64,000 nt of DNA, taken from NCBI RefSeq assembly GCF_030408375.1, contig NZ_CP046530.1:1612001-1676000 (forward strand), written 5' to 3'. Shown here in pieces: positions 43,138-50,648 of this stretch. This stretch comes from Corynebacterium afermentans subsp. lipophilum (GTDB lineage Bacteria; Actinomycetota; Actinomycetes; Mycobacteriales; Mycobacteriaceae). The position numbers were made by a program, and so were the translations under genes. Below the pieces are notes generated by a model. The model was given only the letters and a program-made list of their open reading frames with translations, was not told the DNA's origin and did not search any database. How positions within the stretch are numbered: position 1 is the stretch's first letter; each line of letters begins with the position of its first letter.

Positions 43138-44790
43138 ATGACTGGATCAACCAAAGTAGAAAAAGGCCTGGAAGATCGCCCGGCCCCGGAGCACAACGCG
43201 GACCGCAAGGACAACAACCAGCAACAGGAGGGCATGTCCGGCTTCCTGGGCTGGATTGAAAAAGTCGGCAACAAGCTGCCGGACCCATTCTGGCTGTTTG
43301 TGATCCTCGCCGGCGTAGTGGCGGTGTCGTCCTGGCTGGCCAGCAAGGCGGGCTTGTCCGCCACCGACCCGGCCTCCGGCGAGGAAATCCACGTCGAATC
43401 GCTGCTCACCGGCGAGAACATCTCGCGGATGGTCACCGACGCGGTGGAGAACTTCATCGCCTTCCCGCCGCTCGGCGTGATTCTGGCGGTGATGCTGGGC
43501 GTGGCCGTGGCGGAGCAGACGGGCTTGCTCGCGGCGATGGTCCGCTCGATGGTGGACAAGGTCAGCCCGAAGATGCTCACCTTCATGGTCGCGCTGGCTG
43601 GCGTGACCGGCTCGGTGGCCTCGGACGCCATCTACGTGATCATCATCCCGCTGGGTGCGATGGCCTTCCACGCGGTGGGCCGCTCGCCGGTGGTGGGCGC
43701 GATGGTGGCGTTCGCGGCGTCGTCGGCAGGCTTTAACTCCTCGCTCATCCTCAACATCACCGACCTGCTGCTCGCCGGCATCTCCACCTCCGCCGCGCAG
43801 CTTGTGGACCAAGCCTACGAAGTCTCCCCGCTCGCCAACATCTTCTTTGTCATCCCGTCCGCGGTGGTGCTGTCGCTGATCATCACGGCGGTGACCGAGC
43901 TGTTTGTGGACAAGAAAGCCGAGAACCTTGTCGACCACGACCACATCGACGAGGACGAACTGCAACTCGACGAGTCCAACCAGCCCAACGACTCCCACCT
44001 CACCGACGATGACGACCTGTCGCTGACCCCACTCGAGCGCAAGGGCCTGGCCTGGGCCGGCATCACCCTCCTCGTTGCCCTGGTGGCCTACTTCGCCCTG
44101 CTGTTCATCCCGGGCTCGCCGTTCGCGCGGCCCGAGGAGGGCTTCATGGAGTCGCCGCTGATCCGCGCCATCGCCGTGCCGATCACCCTGATCTTCTTCG
44201 CCACCGGCCTGGTCTACGGCCTGGTCGTGGGCACGATCGACAACGCCGCAGACATCCCGAAATTCATGGCCAAGGGCCTGGAGTCGCTCCTGCCGATCCT
44301 CGTGCTGTTCTTCGCCGTCTCCCAGTTCCTGGCGTGGTTCCAGTGGTCCAACCTCGGCCCCTGGACCGCCATCAAGGGCGCGGAGCTGCTGCAGTCCTGG
44401 GACCTGCCGAACGTGATCCTCTTCGCCGCGTTCGTGCTGATGGTGACGCTGATCAACCTGTTCATCACCTCCGGCTCCGCGCAGTGGGCACTAATGGCGC
44501 CGGTGGTGGTGCCGATGATGATGTACGTCGACGTCTCCCCCGAGGTCACCCAGATGCTCTACCGCATCGGCGACTCGCCGTCGAACATCATCACCCCGAT
44601 GTCGCCCTACTTCGCCCTCGCGCTGACCTTCCTGCAGAAGTACTACAAGAAGGCCGGCGTGGGCACCCTAATGTCGCTGGCGCTGCCGTACGCAGTGTCC
44701 ATGCTGGTGGGCTGGTTCATCTTCTTCATGATCTGGTACGCCCTGGGCATCCCCCTCGGCCCCGGCTCGCCAATGGGGTACCAGGTGTAG
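43138..44790 (+). CDS. AbgT family transporter
   Basis: A 550-residue membrane protein of the AbgT family, named after the p-aminobenzoyl-glutamate transporter; some relatives export sulfonamides. Family blocks include FVILAGVVAVSSWL, SDAIYVIIIPLGAMAFHAVGR, NSSLILNITDLLL, TSGSAQWALMAPVVVPMMMY and IGDSPSNIITPMSPYF. A long acidic loop (DHDHIDEDELQLDESNQ) between the halves is cytoplasmic. It starts ATG 43138 and is preceded by AGGAAGACCC. It is followed by a clear terminator, so it is probably a single-gene unit. Confidence 0.9.
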   Translation: MTGSTKVEKGLEDRPAPEHNADRKDNNQQQEGMSGFLGWIEKVGNKLPDPFWLFVILAGVVAVSSWLASKAGLSATDPASGEEIHVESLLTGENISRMVTDAVENFIAFPPLGVILAVMLGVAVAEQTGLLAAMVRSMVDKVSPKMLTFMVALAGVTGSVASDAIYVIIIPLGAMAFHAVGRSPVVGAMVAFAASSAGFNSSLILNITDLLLAGISTSAAQLVDQAYEVSPLANIFFVIPSAVVLSLIITAVTELFVDKKAENLVDHDHIDEDELQLDESNQPNDSHLTDDDDLSLTPLERKGLAWAGITLLVALVAYFALLFIPGSPFARPEEGFMESPLIRAIAVPITLIFFATGLVYGLVVGTIDNAADIPKFMAKGLESLLPILVLFFAVSQFLAWFQWSNLGPWTAIKGAELLQSWDLPNVILFAAFVLMVTLINLFITSGSAQWALMAPVVVPMMMYVDVSPEVTQMLYRIGDSPSNIITPMSPYFALALTFLQKYYKKAGVGTLMSLALPYAVSMLVGWFIFFMIWYALGIPLGPGSPMGYQV

Positions 44791-44803
44791 CTCGTTGGCG
44801 GTG

Positions 44804-44837
44804 AAGGCCCGGTTGCGTTTGCGCAGCCGGGCCTTTT
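44804..44837 (+). terminator. Rho-independent terminator of the AbgT gene
   Basis: AAGGCCCGGTTGCG, loop TTTG, CGCAGCCGGGCCTTTT. One G-T pair in the stem, T-run at the end, then a GCTTATCGACG word (44838-44848) directly after. Confidence 0.93.
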
Positions 44838-44945
44838 GCTTATCGACGAACCTTCGGTCAGAACGCTTGTTCTAATCGCAGACGGGAATGTCCACACCGT
44901 GCGCTACTTTCAGGCCCAAACCCGACGAGGCCGGAAGGAGCCACC

Positions 44946-45632
44946 ATGACGACGCCGTCCCCCTTCGAAAACACAACGATCATCCCACCCAACGAAGCCA
45001 AAGGTTACCTCGCAAAACGCGACATCGACGCAGAATATCTAGCCATTGCCCTCACCGAAGGTCTAGCGCAGCGACGAAACTGCGAGGTCTACCATCCCGT
45101 GACTGCTCCCGGGTTCTACCAGTGGTCCGAGACCAACTTCGCTATCCGAAAGTTCCACTGCAAGAGCAACAACTGGAAGATGGCAAATCCGGACAACCGA
45201 CCGCTCCTTGTCCACGTTGATAACCAAACGAGTTTCGTCGCAGCCGCCGGCAATTCAGCTACTGGACTCCGAAAAGCTGCACCGGGTTTGGCGCGGAGAA
45301 AAGGGGTTTCCACCATCCAATCCGTCAACGCCTCTAACCAGCTGCAGATTGGGCTTGGTGTTTTTACACCTGCAGCTCATTCGCCTGACGCCCGCCACAC
45401 TCCCCCGCCAGGTGAATGGCTGCTTCTGTACTTTTATGATGAGGAGCACGAGGAGCTCCGTAGCGAGTTCTCGCGCCCAGCCTCCATCTCCGAGGACGGA
45501 GAAGTCGAGGCGTGGGACGTTAGAGTTCTGCTCAAACCGATTCATCCGGAATTCGCTATGGCCCAGCCAGACCTTTTCGGGACCAAGGACGATGACATTG
45601 ACTTCACAATCTCACGAGCGAGCGGAAACTAG
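44946..45632 (+). CDS. Unknown protein upstream of an XRE-ImmA/IrrE gene
   Basis: A 228-residue soluble protein (MTTPSPFENTTIIPPNEAKG) with a conserved-looking FYDEEHEELRSEFSRPASI and FTISRASGN end. No membrane helix, no signal peptide, no motif that I recognise. It is preceded by GGAGCCACC and followed by, and overlapping by 35 bases, the XRE-ImmA/IrrE gene in another frame. In such pairs the ImmA/IrrE peptidase often cleaves a partner or a repressor, so this may be the effector or the sensor. Alternative: an antitoxin-like cofactor. Confidence 0.6.
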   Translation: MTTPSPFENTTIIPPNEAKGYLAKRDIDAEYLAIALTEGLAQRRNCEVYHPVTAPGFYQWSETNFAIRKFHCKSNNWKMANPDNRPLLVHVDNQTSFVAAAGNSATGLRKAAPGLARRKGVSTIQSVNASNQLQIGLGVFTPAAHSPDARHTPPPGEWLLLYFYDEEHEELRSEFSRPASISEDGEVEAWDVRVLLKPIHPEFAMAQPDLFGTKDDDIDFTISRASGN

Positions 45633-46728
45633 CTTCGCCCGCATCTCGCCGTCCCGTATTACTGTCGCGCGGCTTCGCCGCGGCCTCACCAAAGCGGAGC
45701 TCGCCGCAAATCTCGACATCGCTCCAGCAACGTTGTCTCGTTGGGAGGACGAGGGACCGCCACCTTCCCGCACCGAGTCGCTCATCGAGCAGCTCGAGGC
45801 TGCACTTGGGTTTACCGCGGGTTACTTCATCTCCGAAGAGCTCGAAGTCCCCTCGATGGATTCCACCCTCTTTCGGGCTGGCAGCCGCGCGACTCAACGC
45901 CAGAAGAGCGTTGCGGTCGCATCCGGGGCAAACGCCAGCACACTTTTGGCCTGGCTTCGACGCAATTTCAACTTCCCGGAGCCTGACCTCCCTGATTTTT
46001 CTGGGTTTACGCCTTCGGAGGCAGCCCGCCATGCGCGCACGATCTGGCAGCTCGGCGACAGGCCAGTTCCAAACTCGGTCCAGCTCGCCGAATCCCTCGG
46101 CATCGCCGTCATGGGCCTGCCGCCCGCAGCCTCTGCGGTGGACGCGTTTTCCATGTGGGACGGCCAGCAGCCGCTCATTTTCTTGGCCCGTCGCCGCACC
46201 CCCGAAGGCACTCGTTTCGACCTCGCGCACGAGTTGGGGCACCTGCTACTTCACAGTTCCGACGATCCACACAACGGAGCACGCGAGGAAAGCGAGGCCA
46301 ACCAGTTCGCCGCCGACTTCCTTATCCCGCCCGGCATAGTTCGCGCACACCTTCGCCTGCACGCGAGCCTCGAAGACATCCTCCGGCTCAAGACCGCGTT
46401 GAAGGTGTCAGCCACGGCCATGCTTCGCGCCGCTTACCACCACGGCAAACTCAGCGAGCGGGAATACCACTCCCACCTGACCGCCCTCTCCGCGCGCGGT
46501 TTCCGCACCGACGAGCCCGGCAGCGCACAGCAATACGAACGCTCACGCATCTTCGACTACGTGCTTTCCCCCGATGGTGGCGCCAGCATCTCAAACATCG
46601 CCGATGAAACAAAGCTCCCGCCACGAGACCTGCACGCGCTCATGCTCAGCGCCCAACCTCACACGGTCTCGAGCGCTGCCCGGACAACAAGCGCCCCAGC
46701 CCGCCCGGCGCTCCGCGTGGTGCGCTGA
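45598..46728 (+). CDS. XRE-type HTH fused to ImmA/IrrE metallopeptidase
   Basis: A 376-residue protein. Residues 15-65 form an XRE helix-turn-helix (ITVARLRRGLTKAELAANLD, then PATLSRWEDEGPP). Residues 180-270 form an ImmA/IrrE zinc peptidase with FDLAHELGHLLLH (HExxH), and a third ligand region in EESEANQFAADFLIPP. The C-terminal 100 residues hold a helical extension. The start is TTG 45598 inside the 3' end of the upstream gene. The family relieves repression by cutting regulators during DNA damage or phage and plasmid responses; the target here is unknown. Confidence 0.85.
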   Translation: MTSQSHERAETSFARISPSRITVARLRRGLTKAELAANLDIAPATLSRWEDEGPPPSRTESLIEQLEAALGFTAGYFISEELEVPSMDSTLFRAGSRATQRQKSVAVASGANASTLLAWLRRNFNFPEPDLPDFSGFTPSEAARHARTIWQLGDRPVPNSVQLAESLGIAVMGLPPAASAVDAFSMWDGQQPLIFLARRRTPEGTRFDLAHELGHLLLHSSDDPHNGAREESEANQFAADFLIPPGIVRAHLRLHASLEDILRLKTALKVSATAMLRAAYHHGKLSEREYHSHLTALSARGFRTDEPGSAQQYERSRIFDYVLSPDGGASISNIADETKLPPRDLHALMLSAQPHTVSSAARTTSAPARPALRVVR

Positions 46729-46955
46729 AATCCTGGCTCATTTCTGACTTCTACCAAGTGGGCGACCCCTCACGCCTTCGTAGAAGCATGCTCTCGCCTA
46801 TCGACGACCATCCGGCAGCATCGGTACGACAGAATTCACCCCATCGAAACACAACCATTTCTGTGCAGGACTGACATCCCACCGAAAACGATTGCACAGG
46901 CGCCTCAAAGGGGTTTAAATGGCAATGTCCAGTTTCCCGTCCCCGAAGGATTTTC

Positions 46956-47570
46956 ATGTACGACTTCAGAGACATCAACAAGCTTCTCAACAACGTTGAG
47001 AAGCTAATCCCGCAAATCGTTGGCGCAATCGTCGCGCTGACTGCGCTGATCGGCACTATCGCCGGCCTGGCTCAGAATGGCAGCAGCGTCAATCCGAATA
47101 ACGGTGGCAACTCCGTTGTTGGCAATGCACCGTCCGATAACGCCGGCTCAAACCCGAACCTGAACCCGACCCCGAAGCTGGCCAAGGAAAAGCTCTTGAT
47201 TCCGGACGGCCGCAAGGGGATTGAGTACCGAAATTTTGACCAGGGAGTTGAGGTCAAGTTTGGCGACAAGGTATTTACCGACTCTGCTCGGGCCAACCAT
47301 ACCTACGCCGACACCAACATCACCCGCTTCCTCGACAAGGAGTTCCGACGCGCTACGTTCACTGCGGTTTGGGACGAAAACGTCCTTAACGAGAAGAAAG
47401 AAGCGACTGTACGTATTTACGTGAACGGCAACCTCACGCAGTCGAAGATTGTCCAAAAAGGCACCACTGTTAATTTCGACGTTCCCGTCGCGAACATCGA
47501 TACGCTAAAAATCGAAGTTGACGATTATAGTGGCGGCCTCTCGATTGTGAACGGCGTTCTTTACCGCTAG
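46956..47570 (+). CDS. Membrane-anchored NPCBM-like domain protein
   Basis: A 204-residue protein. A short charged N-terminus precedes one membrane helix (IPQIVGAIVALTALIGTIAG), then a Gly/Asn/Pro linker (about residues 43-75) and a beta-rich C-terminal domain with ATFTAVWDENVL, TVRIYVNGNLTQ and FDVPVANIDTLKIEV that looks like an NPCBM/NEW2 carbohydrate-associated fold. It may bind a surface polymer. ATG 46956. The 227-base gap upstream contains no gene, only a GCCTATCGACG word (46796-46806). Confidence 0.6.
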   Translation: MYDFRDINKLLNNVEKLIPQIVGAIVALTALIGTIAGLAQNGSSVNPNNGGNSVVGNAPSDNAGSNPNLNPTPKLAKEKLLIPDGRKGIEYRNFDQGVEVKFGDKVFTDSARANHTYADTNITRFLDKEFRRATFTAVWDENVLNEKKEATVRIYVNGNLTQSKIVQKGTTVNFDVPVANIDTLKIEVDDYSGGLSIVNGVLYR

Positions 47571-47590
47571 GCAAGCCCGCCGAAGAATAA

Positions 47591-47622
47591 TGCCCCACCT
47601 CAACCCGAGGTGGGGCACTTTC
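47591..47622 (+). terminator. Terminator after the NPCBM-like gene
   Basis: GCCCCACCTC, loop AACCC, GAGGTGGGGC, then ACTTTCGT. Ten perfect pairs, T-poor tail; 20 bases after the stop codon. Confidence 0.85.
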
Positions 47623-47637
47623 GTATCTGCAGAAGTA

Positions 47638-47793
47638 CTACTTCCTAATCTCTGCCGGTGTGTGAATCGAAGCCTGGCGCGTGAACCTCTCCGGAGCACC
47701 CTGCTCGCGCAGAGTCAGACCGTTGTAGCACCCGCGCTGCTTCGTGTCGGCGGTCGGGATCGCGGCCCAATTGCCGTCGCATTTGACCTGAAT
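47638..47793 (-). pseudogene. Decayed C-terminal copy of the secreted protein gene at 48.1 kb
   Basis: The minus strand encodes WAAIPTADTKQ.RGCYNGLTLREQGAPE and TPAEIRK before a stop, close in protein and DNA to the last 50 residues of the gene 48091-48744 (RGCYNGLTLREQGAPEEF, CTPAEIGK). The rest of that gene is missing, and several residues have changed (Cys to His near the end). It is a duplicated and broken fragment lying 0.45 kb downstream of its parent. Confidence 0.8.
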
Positions 47794-47851
47794 TAGACGG
47801 TGAGATTCCGCCACATTAACCACATGCGCCAGCCTGAGCGGCCTCCGCCTA

Positions 47852-47993
47852 CCCTGAATTCAGGTTTTCGCTAAAACCCTGAATTGGGCAACACGCGTTG
47901 CGCAGCCACAGGAATGCGACCAGCGAGTTAACGAAGAGCGAAGACAGCCTCCCCCGCCGACGAATTCAGGCTTTCGCCTATACGCCAAAATCG
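47852..47993. repeat. Intergenic GAATTCAGG word array (element K)
   Basis: CCCTGAATTCAGGTTTTCGC (47852-47871) is followed by ACCCTGAATTGGGCAAC (about 47877) and ACGAATTCAGGCTTTCGCC (about 47960-47978). Words ACGCGTTGCG and GCGCAAC are interleaved, and CCAAAATCGCGC lies at the end. It separates the decayed fragment from its parent gene. No gene is seen within. Confidence 0.6.
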
Positions 47994-48090
47994 CGCAACA
48001 CTGACCCACTGCGATCCCAAAGAAAAGCCGGCAGCGACACAACCCGCTCCCGGCTCAACTCCCCCTCAGCGCCCTAAGCGCCCCGAAGAA

Positions 48091-48744
48091 CTACTTCCCA
48101 ATCTCCGCCGGCGTGCAAATCGGCGCCTGGCGGATGAACTCCTCCGGCGCGCCCTGCTCGCGCAGAGTCAGACCGTTGTAGCACCCGCGCTGCATCCCGG
48201 TCTGCTTCGTGCCGGCAGTCGGGATCACGGCCCACTTGCCATTCGAGTTCTTGAAGTACAGAATCCAGTCCGTCTGGTTCGCACCCGCGATGGCCCACTT
48301 ACCGTCGCAGAAAATCACGTCAGTGCCGGTGAAGTGCGGCCACTCCGGCACCACCGCGTCAAACGCCTGCGGCGCGCAAGAGCCACCAGCAGCCGCGCCA
48401 TTGTCCTTCTTGGTCAGCCCCGGGATCGCGAGCGCCGGCACCAGCGAGGACAGTCCCGCGGCCGCCGCCGGGTCCAGCCCCTCGGGCAGCTCCAGCCCCT
48501 CGGGCAGCTCCAGCCAGCCCTGCTGCACCGCGAAGTACCCGCCGGCGCCCACCGCGGCCAGCACGCCGAGCGTGATGCCGATAATTGCGCCCGTGCTTAA
48601 CGACGAACCTTCGGCCTCCCCCGAATCCGCAGAGGAACCCGTTTCGGTAGTGTTCGCGCCCTCTTCAGCAAAGGTCGCAGGCGCAATGACGGCGGAGGTG
48701 GTGACGGCGGCGGCGACGCCGAGTGCAAGCATCGGTTTCTTCAT
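48091..48744 (-). CDS. Small secreted/membrane protein, unknown function
   Basis: A 217-residue protein from ATG 48744 (MKKPMLALGVAAAVTTSAVI) with a signal peptide, a second hydrophobic helix (IIGITLGVLAAVGAGGYFAV), a Leu/Pro/Glu repeat LELPEGLELPEGL, and a C-terminal domain with four Cys (SCAPQAF, IFCDGKW, GCYNGL, ICTPAE) that probably form disulphides. It is a corynebacterial secreted protein of unknown role. A broken copy of its last 50 residues lies downstream. ATG 48744 is preferred over 48753. Confidence 0.75.
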   Translation of the reverse strand: MKKPMLALGVAAAVTTSAVIAPATFAEEGANTTETGSSADSGEAEGSSLSTGAIIGITLGVLAAVGAGGYFAVQQGWLELPEGLELPEGLDPAAAAGLSSLVPALAIPGLTKKDNGAAAGGSCAPQAFDAVVPEWPHFTGTDVIFCDGKWAIAGANQTDWILYFKNSNGKWAVIPTAGTKQTGMQRGCYNGLTLREQGAPEEFIRQAPICTPAEIGK

Positions 48745-48771
48745 GCCCGCCACTTTATCGCGTTATACCCG

Positions 48772-49035
48772 TCACTTCGAGGGGAACAACGCAATTCCCC
48801 ACACCCCGAGCGCGACAGCAGCGGCAACCAAAACCCACCACAGCACCCCGCGCGGCCGCGAGAACCACTTGTCAGCAGCCAGCCAAACGACGCTCGGAAC
48901 GACCAGCGCCAGCCCCAAAAACGTCAGCGCCCGCCAATCCGCCAGCCGGTTCGCCGACAACAGGCACACCACGCCAAAGCCCGCGAGCCCCCACGCGACA
49001 GCGTTTGTTCGGAATCCACCTATCGGAATCAACAT
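48772..49035 (-). CDS. Small membrane protein, unknown function
   Basis: An 87-residue protein with three hydrophobic segments: AVAWGLAGFGVVCLLSA, LTFLGLALVVPSVVWLAA and VLWWVLVAAAVALGVWGIAL, with basic loops between. It lies 27 bases upstream of the small secreted protein gene on the same strand and may share its transcript. The start is ATG 49035. Family not recognised. Confidence 0.6.
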   Translation of the reverse strand: MLIPIGGFRTNAVAWGLAGFGVVCLLSANRLADWRALTFLGLALVVPSVVWLAADKWFSRPRGVLWWVLVAAAVALGVWGIALFPSK

Positions 49036-49168
49036 GCCCGAAACCCTACCTCAAAACCCGACCACATAACCACGGCCGAAAACACCGCCCAACCTGCCGA
49101 TTTGGGCATCACAACCAACCCACGCTATTGTTACATCTCGTTGCACAGCGAGAGCAACGGCAACATAT

Positions 49169-49241
49169 TCCTCCATAGCTCAGTTGGCAGAGCATTCGAC
49201 TGTTAATCGAAGGGTCACTGGTTCGAGCCCAGTTGGAGGAG
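49169..49241 (+). tRNA. tRNA-Asn (anticodon GTT)
   Basis: Acceptor TCCTCCA with TGGAGGA, D arm TAGCTCAGTTGGCAGAGCA, anticodon stem TTCGA with loop CTGTTAA (anticodon GTT), T arm GGTTCGAGCC, discriminator G. CCA is not encoded (GCAAAA follows). It is followed by an accessory pair of genes, a common integration point. Confidence 0.97.
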
Positions 49242-49246
49242 CAAAA

Positions 49247-49274
49247 CGAAGGAGCCCGCAAGGGCTCCGTTTCG
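49247..49274 (+). terminator. Hairpin after tRNA-Asn
   Basis: GGAGCCC, loop GCAA, GGGCTCC followed by GTTTCG; CGAA and TTCG can extend the stem with a bulge. Directly after the tRNA. Confidence 0.8.
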
Positions 49275-49387
49275 CATTTCCACCCCCTTGTTTCCACTCC
49301 CCGAATAGGGGCAAACCCAATTCAGCCCCATTGCACTTACAAGTGAAATCCAATACGCTTCAACCTCCACGGCAAAAGGAGGCTCAA

Positions 49388-49828
49388 ATGACTGCCACCC
49401 TATCTTCCTCAAGCGCCATTGTTCTGAGCACTGAAGATACGGCTGCATTCGAAGCCCTGCAGATGCCCGAGGACGCTGACATCGCAGTTCTTGACAAGGA
49501 TGGCAACCAGGTCGACCTCCCCGAGCGTGTGCAAGCAACCGTACTTGCAGCGATTAAAGCTCTCACGGAGTCTGGCGAAGTCGCGATCACCCGAATGCCG
49601 GAACAGCTGACAAGCACTTCTGCCGCGGACGTGCTGGGAATCTCGCGACCGACCTTGATGAAGTGGGCAAGGGCCGGCAGGATCGACAGCTTTAAAGTCG
49701 GAACGCATACCCGTTTTCACCGAGACGACGTACTTTCCCTCAAAAGCCAACTAGCAAGAGAGCAGGATGAGGCTCTCGAAAGCCTCCGGTCATTTGAGCT
49801 TGAATCTTTCGGTCCACTAGCCGACTAA
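49388..49828 (+). CDS. HTH (excisionase-type) antitoxin candidate
   Basis: A 146-residue protein. The second half contains a helix-turn-helix of the excisionase/MerR-like DNA-binding family (TSTSAADVLGISRPTLMKWA, then GRIDSFKVGTHTRFHRDDVL), preceded by a domain rich in short helices. This class of antitoxin pairs with PIN toxins. It starts ATG 49388 after a AAAGGAGGC leader and is followed 36 bases later by the PIN gene. It probably represses the operon and neutralises the toxin. Confidence 0.82.
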   Translation: MTATLSSSSAIVLSTEDTAAFEALQMPEDADIAVLDKDGNQVDLPERVQATVLAAIKALTESGEVAITRMPEQLTSTSAADVLGISRPTLMKWARAGRIDSFKVGTHTRFHRDDVLSLKSQLAREQDEALESLRSFELESFGPLAD

Positions 49829-49864
49829 CCACCATGTTGCTGTTCCATACATAAGGTCGTAGTC

Positions 49865-50443
49865 GTGACACAACGGGTGCTCGTCGATGCCAATGTTTTG
49901 GCCAGTCGGATTCTGACAGACTGGCTCTTTCATTTACGCAAATGCAACCGTGGCATGTTTTCAATCCTGTGGACCCGCGACATCCAAGCTGAAGCGATAC
50001 GCGCCATGCGTAAGAGGCATCCCGAGTGGTCCGGGTCTGCGATCGAGCGTCGATTCAAAATGATGGAGGCTCTTATCGACGACACGGTTGTCGCACCAGA
50101 TGGCGACTACGGCTTCAGTGGAGCTGATTCGGGGGATTTCCACGTTCATGCGGCTGCAGTGGCGGGAAACGTGCATTACATCCTCACCAACAACCGGCCG
50201 GATGATTTCACCTCGCGCCCCGACGAGGAACAATACGAAATCGTCAATAGCGACGATTTCTTCAACCTCGTCGCCGACTCCAACCAACCAGGATTCATCG
50301 ACGCGGTCGCGAGCCAATTTGAGTATTACTCGCGGCCGGGCGTCGTGAAAGACCCGCTCCATGTTGCACTGCAGCGTGCAGGGTGCCCCAGTTTCGCAGA
50401 CCGGGTGAAGCTGGCGTTGGGGCAGATTGCCCTTCAGCAGTAG
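49865..50443 (+). CDS. PIN-domain ribonuclease toxin candidate
   Basis: A 192-residue protein with PIN motif 1 VLVDANVLASR, an Asp/Glu region (SILWTRDIQAEAIRAM) and GADSGDFHVHAAAVA near residue 90 as the acidic site: D, E, D and D are present. PIN toxins cut RNA, often tRNA or rRNA. The C-terminal 60 residues form an extension (FEYYSRPGVV...DRVKLALGQIALQQ) longer than the common VapC size. It is the second gene of a toxin-antitoxin pair next to tRNA-Asn. Start GTG 49865. Confidence 0.82.
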   Translation: MTQRVLVDANVLASRILTDWLFHLRKCNRGMFSILWTRDIQAEAIRAMRKRHPEWSGSAIERRFKMMEALIDDTVVAPDGDYGFSGADSGDFHVHAAAVAGNVHYILTNNRPDDFTSRPDEEQYEIVNSDDFFNLVADSNQPGFIDAVASQFEYYSRPGVVKDPLHVALQRAGCPSFADRVKLALGQIALQQ

Positions 50444-50469
50444 CTGCCCACCCGCCGCGCCGCATCCAG

Positions 50470-50528
50470 CCCCGCGTGTCCACCGTGCGCGCCCCACGGC
50501 AAACACGGTCGCATCAGAGCGCAATTAT
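50470..50528. repeat. 56-base fragment duplicated from the cyclodeaminase-like gene
   Basis: CCGCGTGTCCACCGTG...GCATCAG..CGCAATT is nearly the same as 52220-52276 in the ornithine-cyclodeaminase-like gene (about nine in ten bases alike over the segment). It is in the same orientation, outside any gene, between the PIN gene and the MDR gene. It marks a past duplication or recombination event at this locus. Confidence 0.7.
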
Positions 50529-50648
50529 CCAGTGGCGCCGCAGTCTTGAAGACACTGTAAATCAGGAATAGCAACAGCCCTCTCGACGTTCCACCCGATG
50601 TTCCGGCAAAGACCGTACATACAAAGAACACCGACGAAGGAGCACAGC

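Noticed and set aside
44946..46728. A prophage remnant around the XRE-ImmA/IrrE pair
   Set aside because: No integrase, capsid, terminase or lysis gene lies on either side.
49169..49241. tRNA-Asn as a prophage attachment site
   Set aside because: No integrase or phage gene follows, and no direct repeat of the tRNA end was found within the window.
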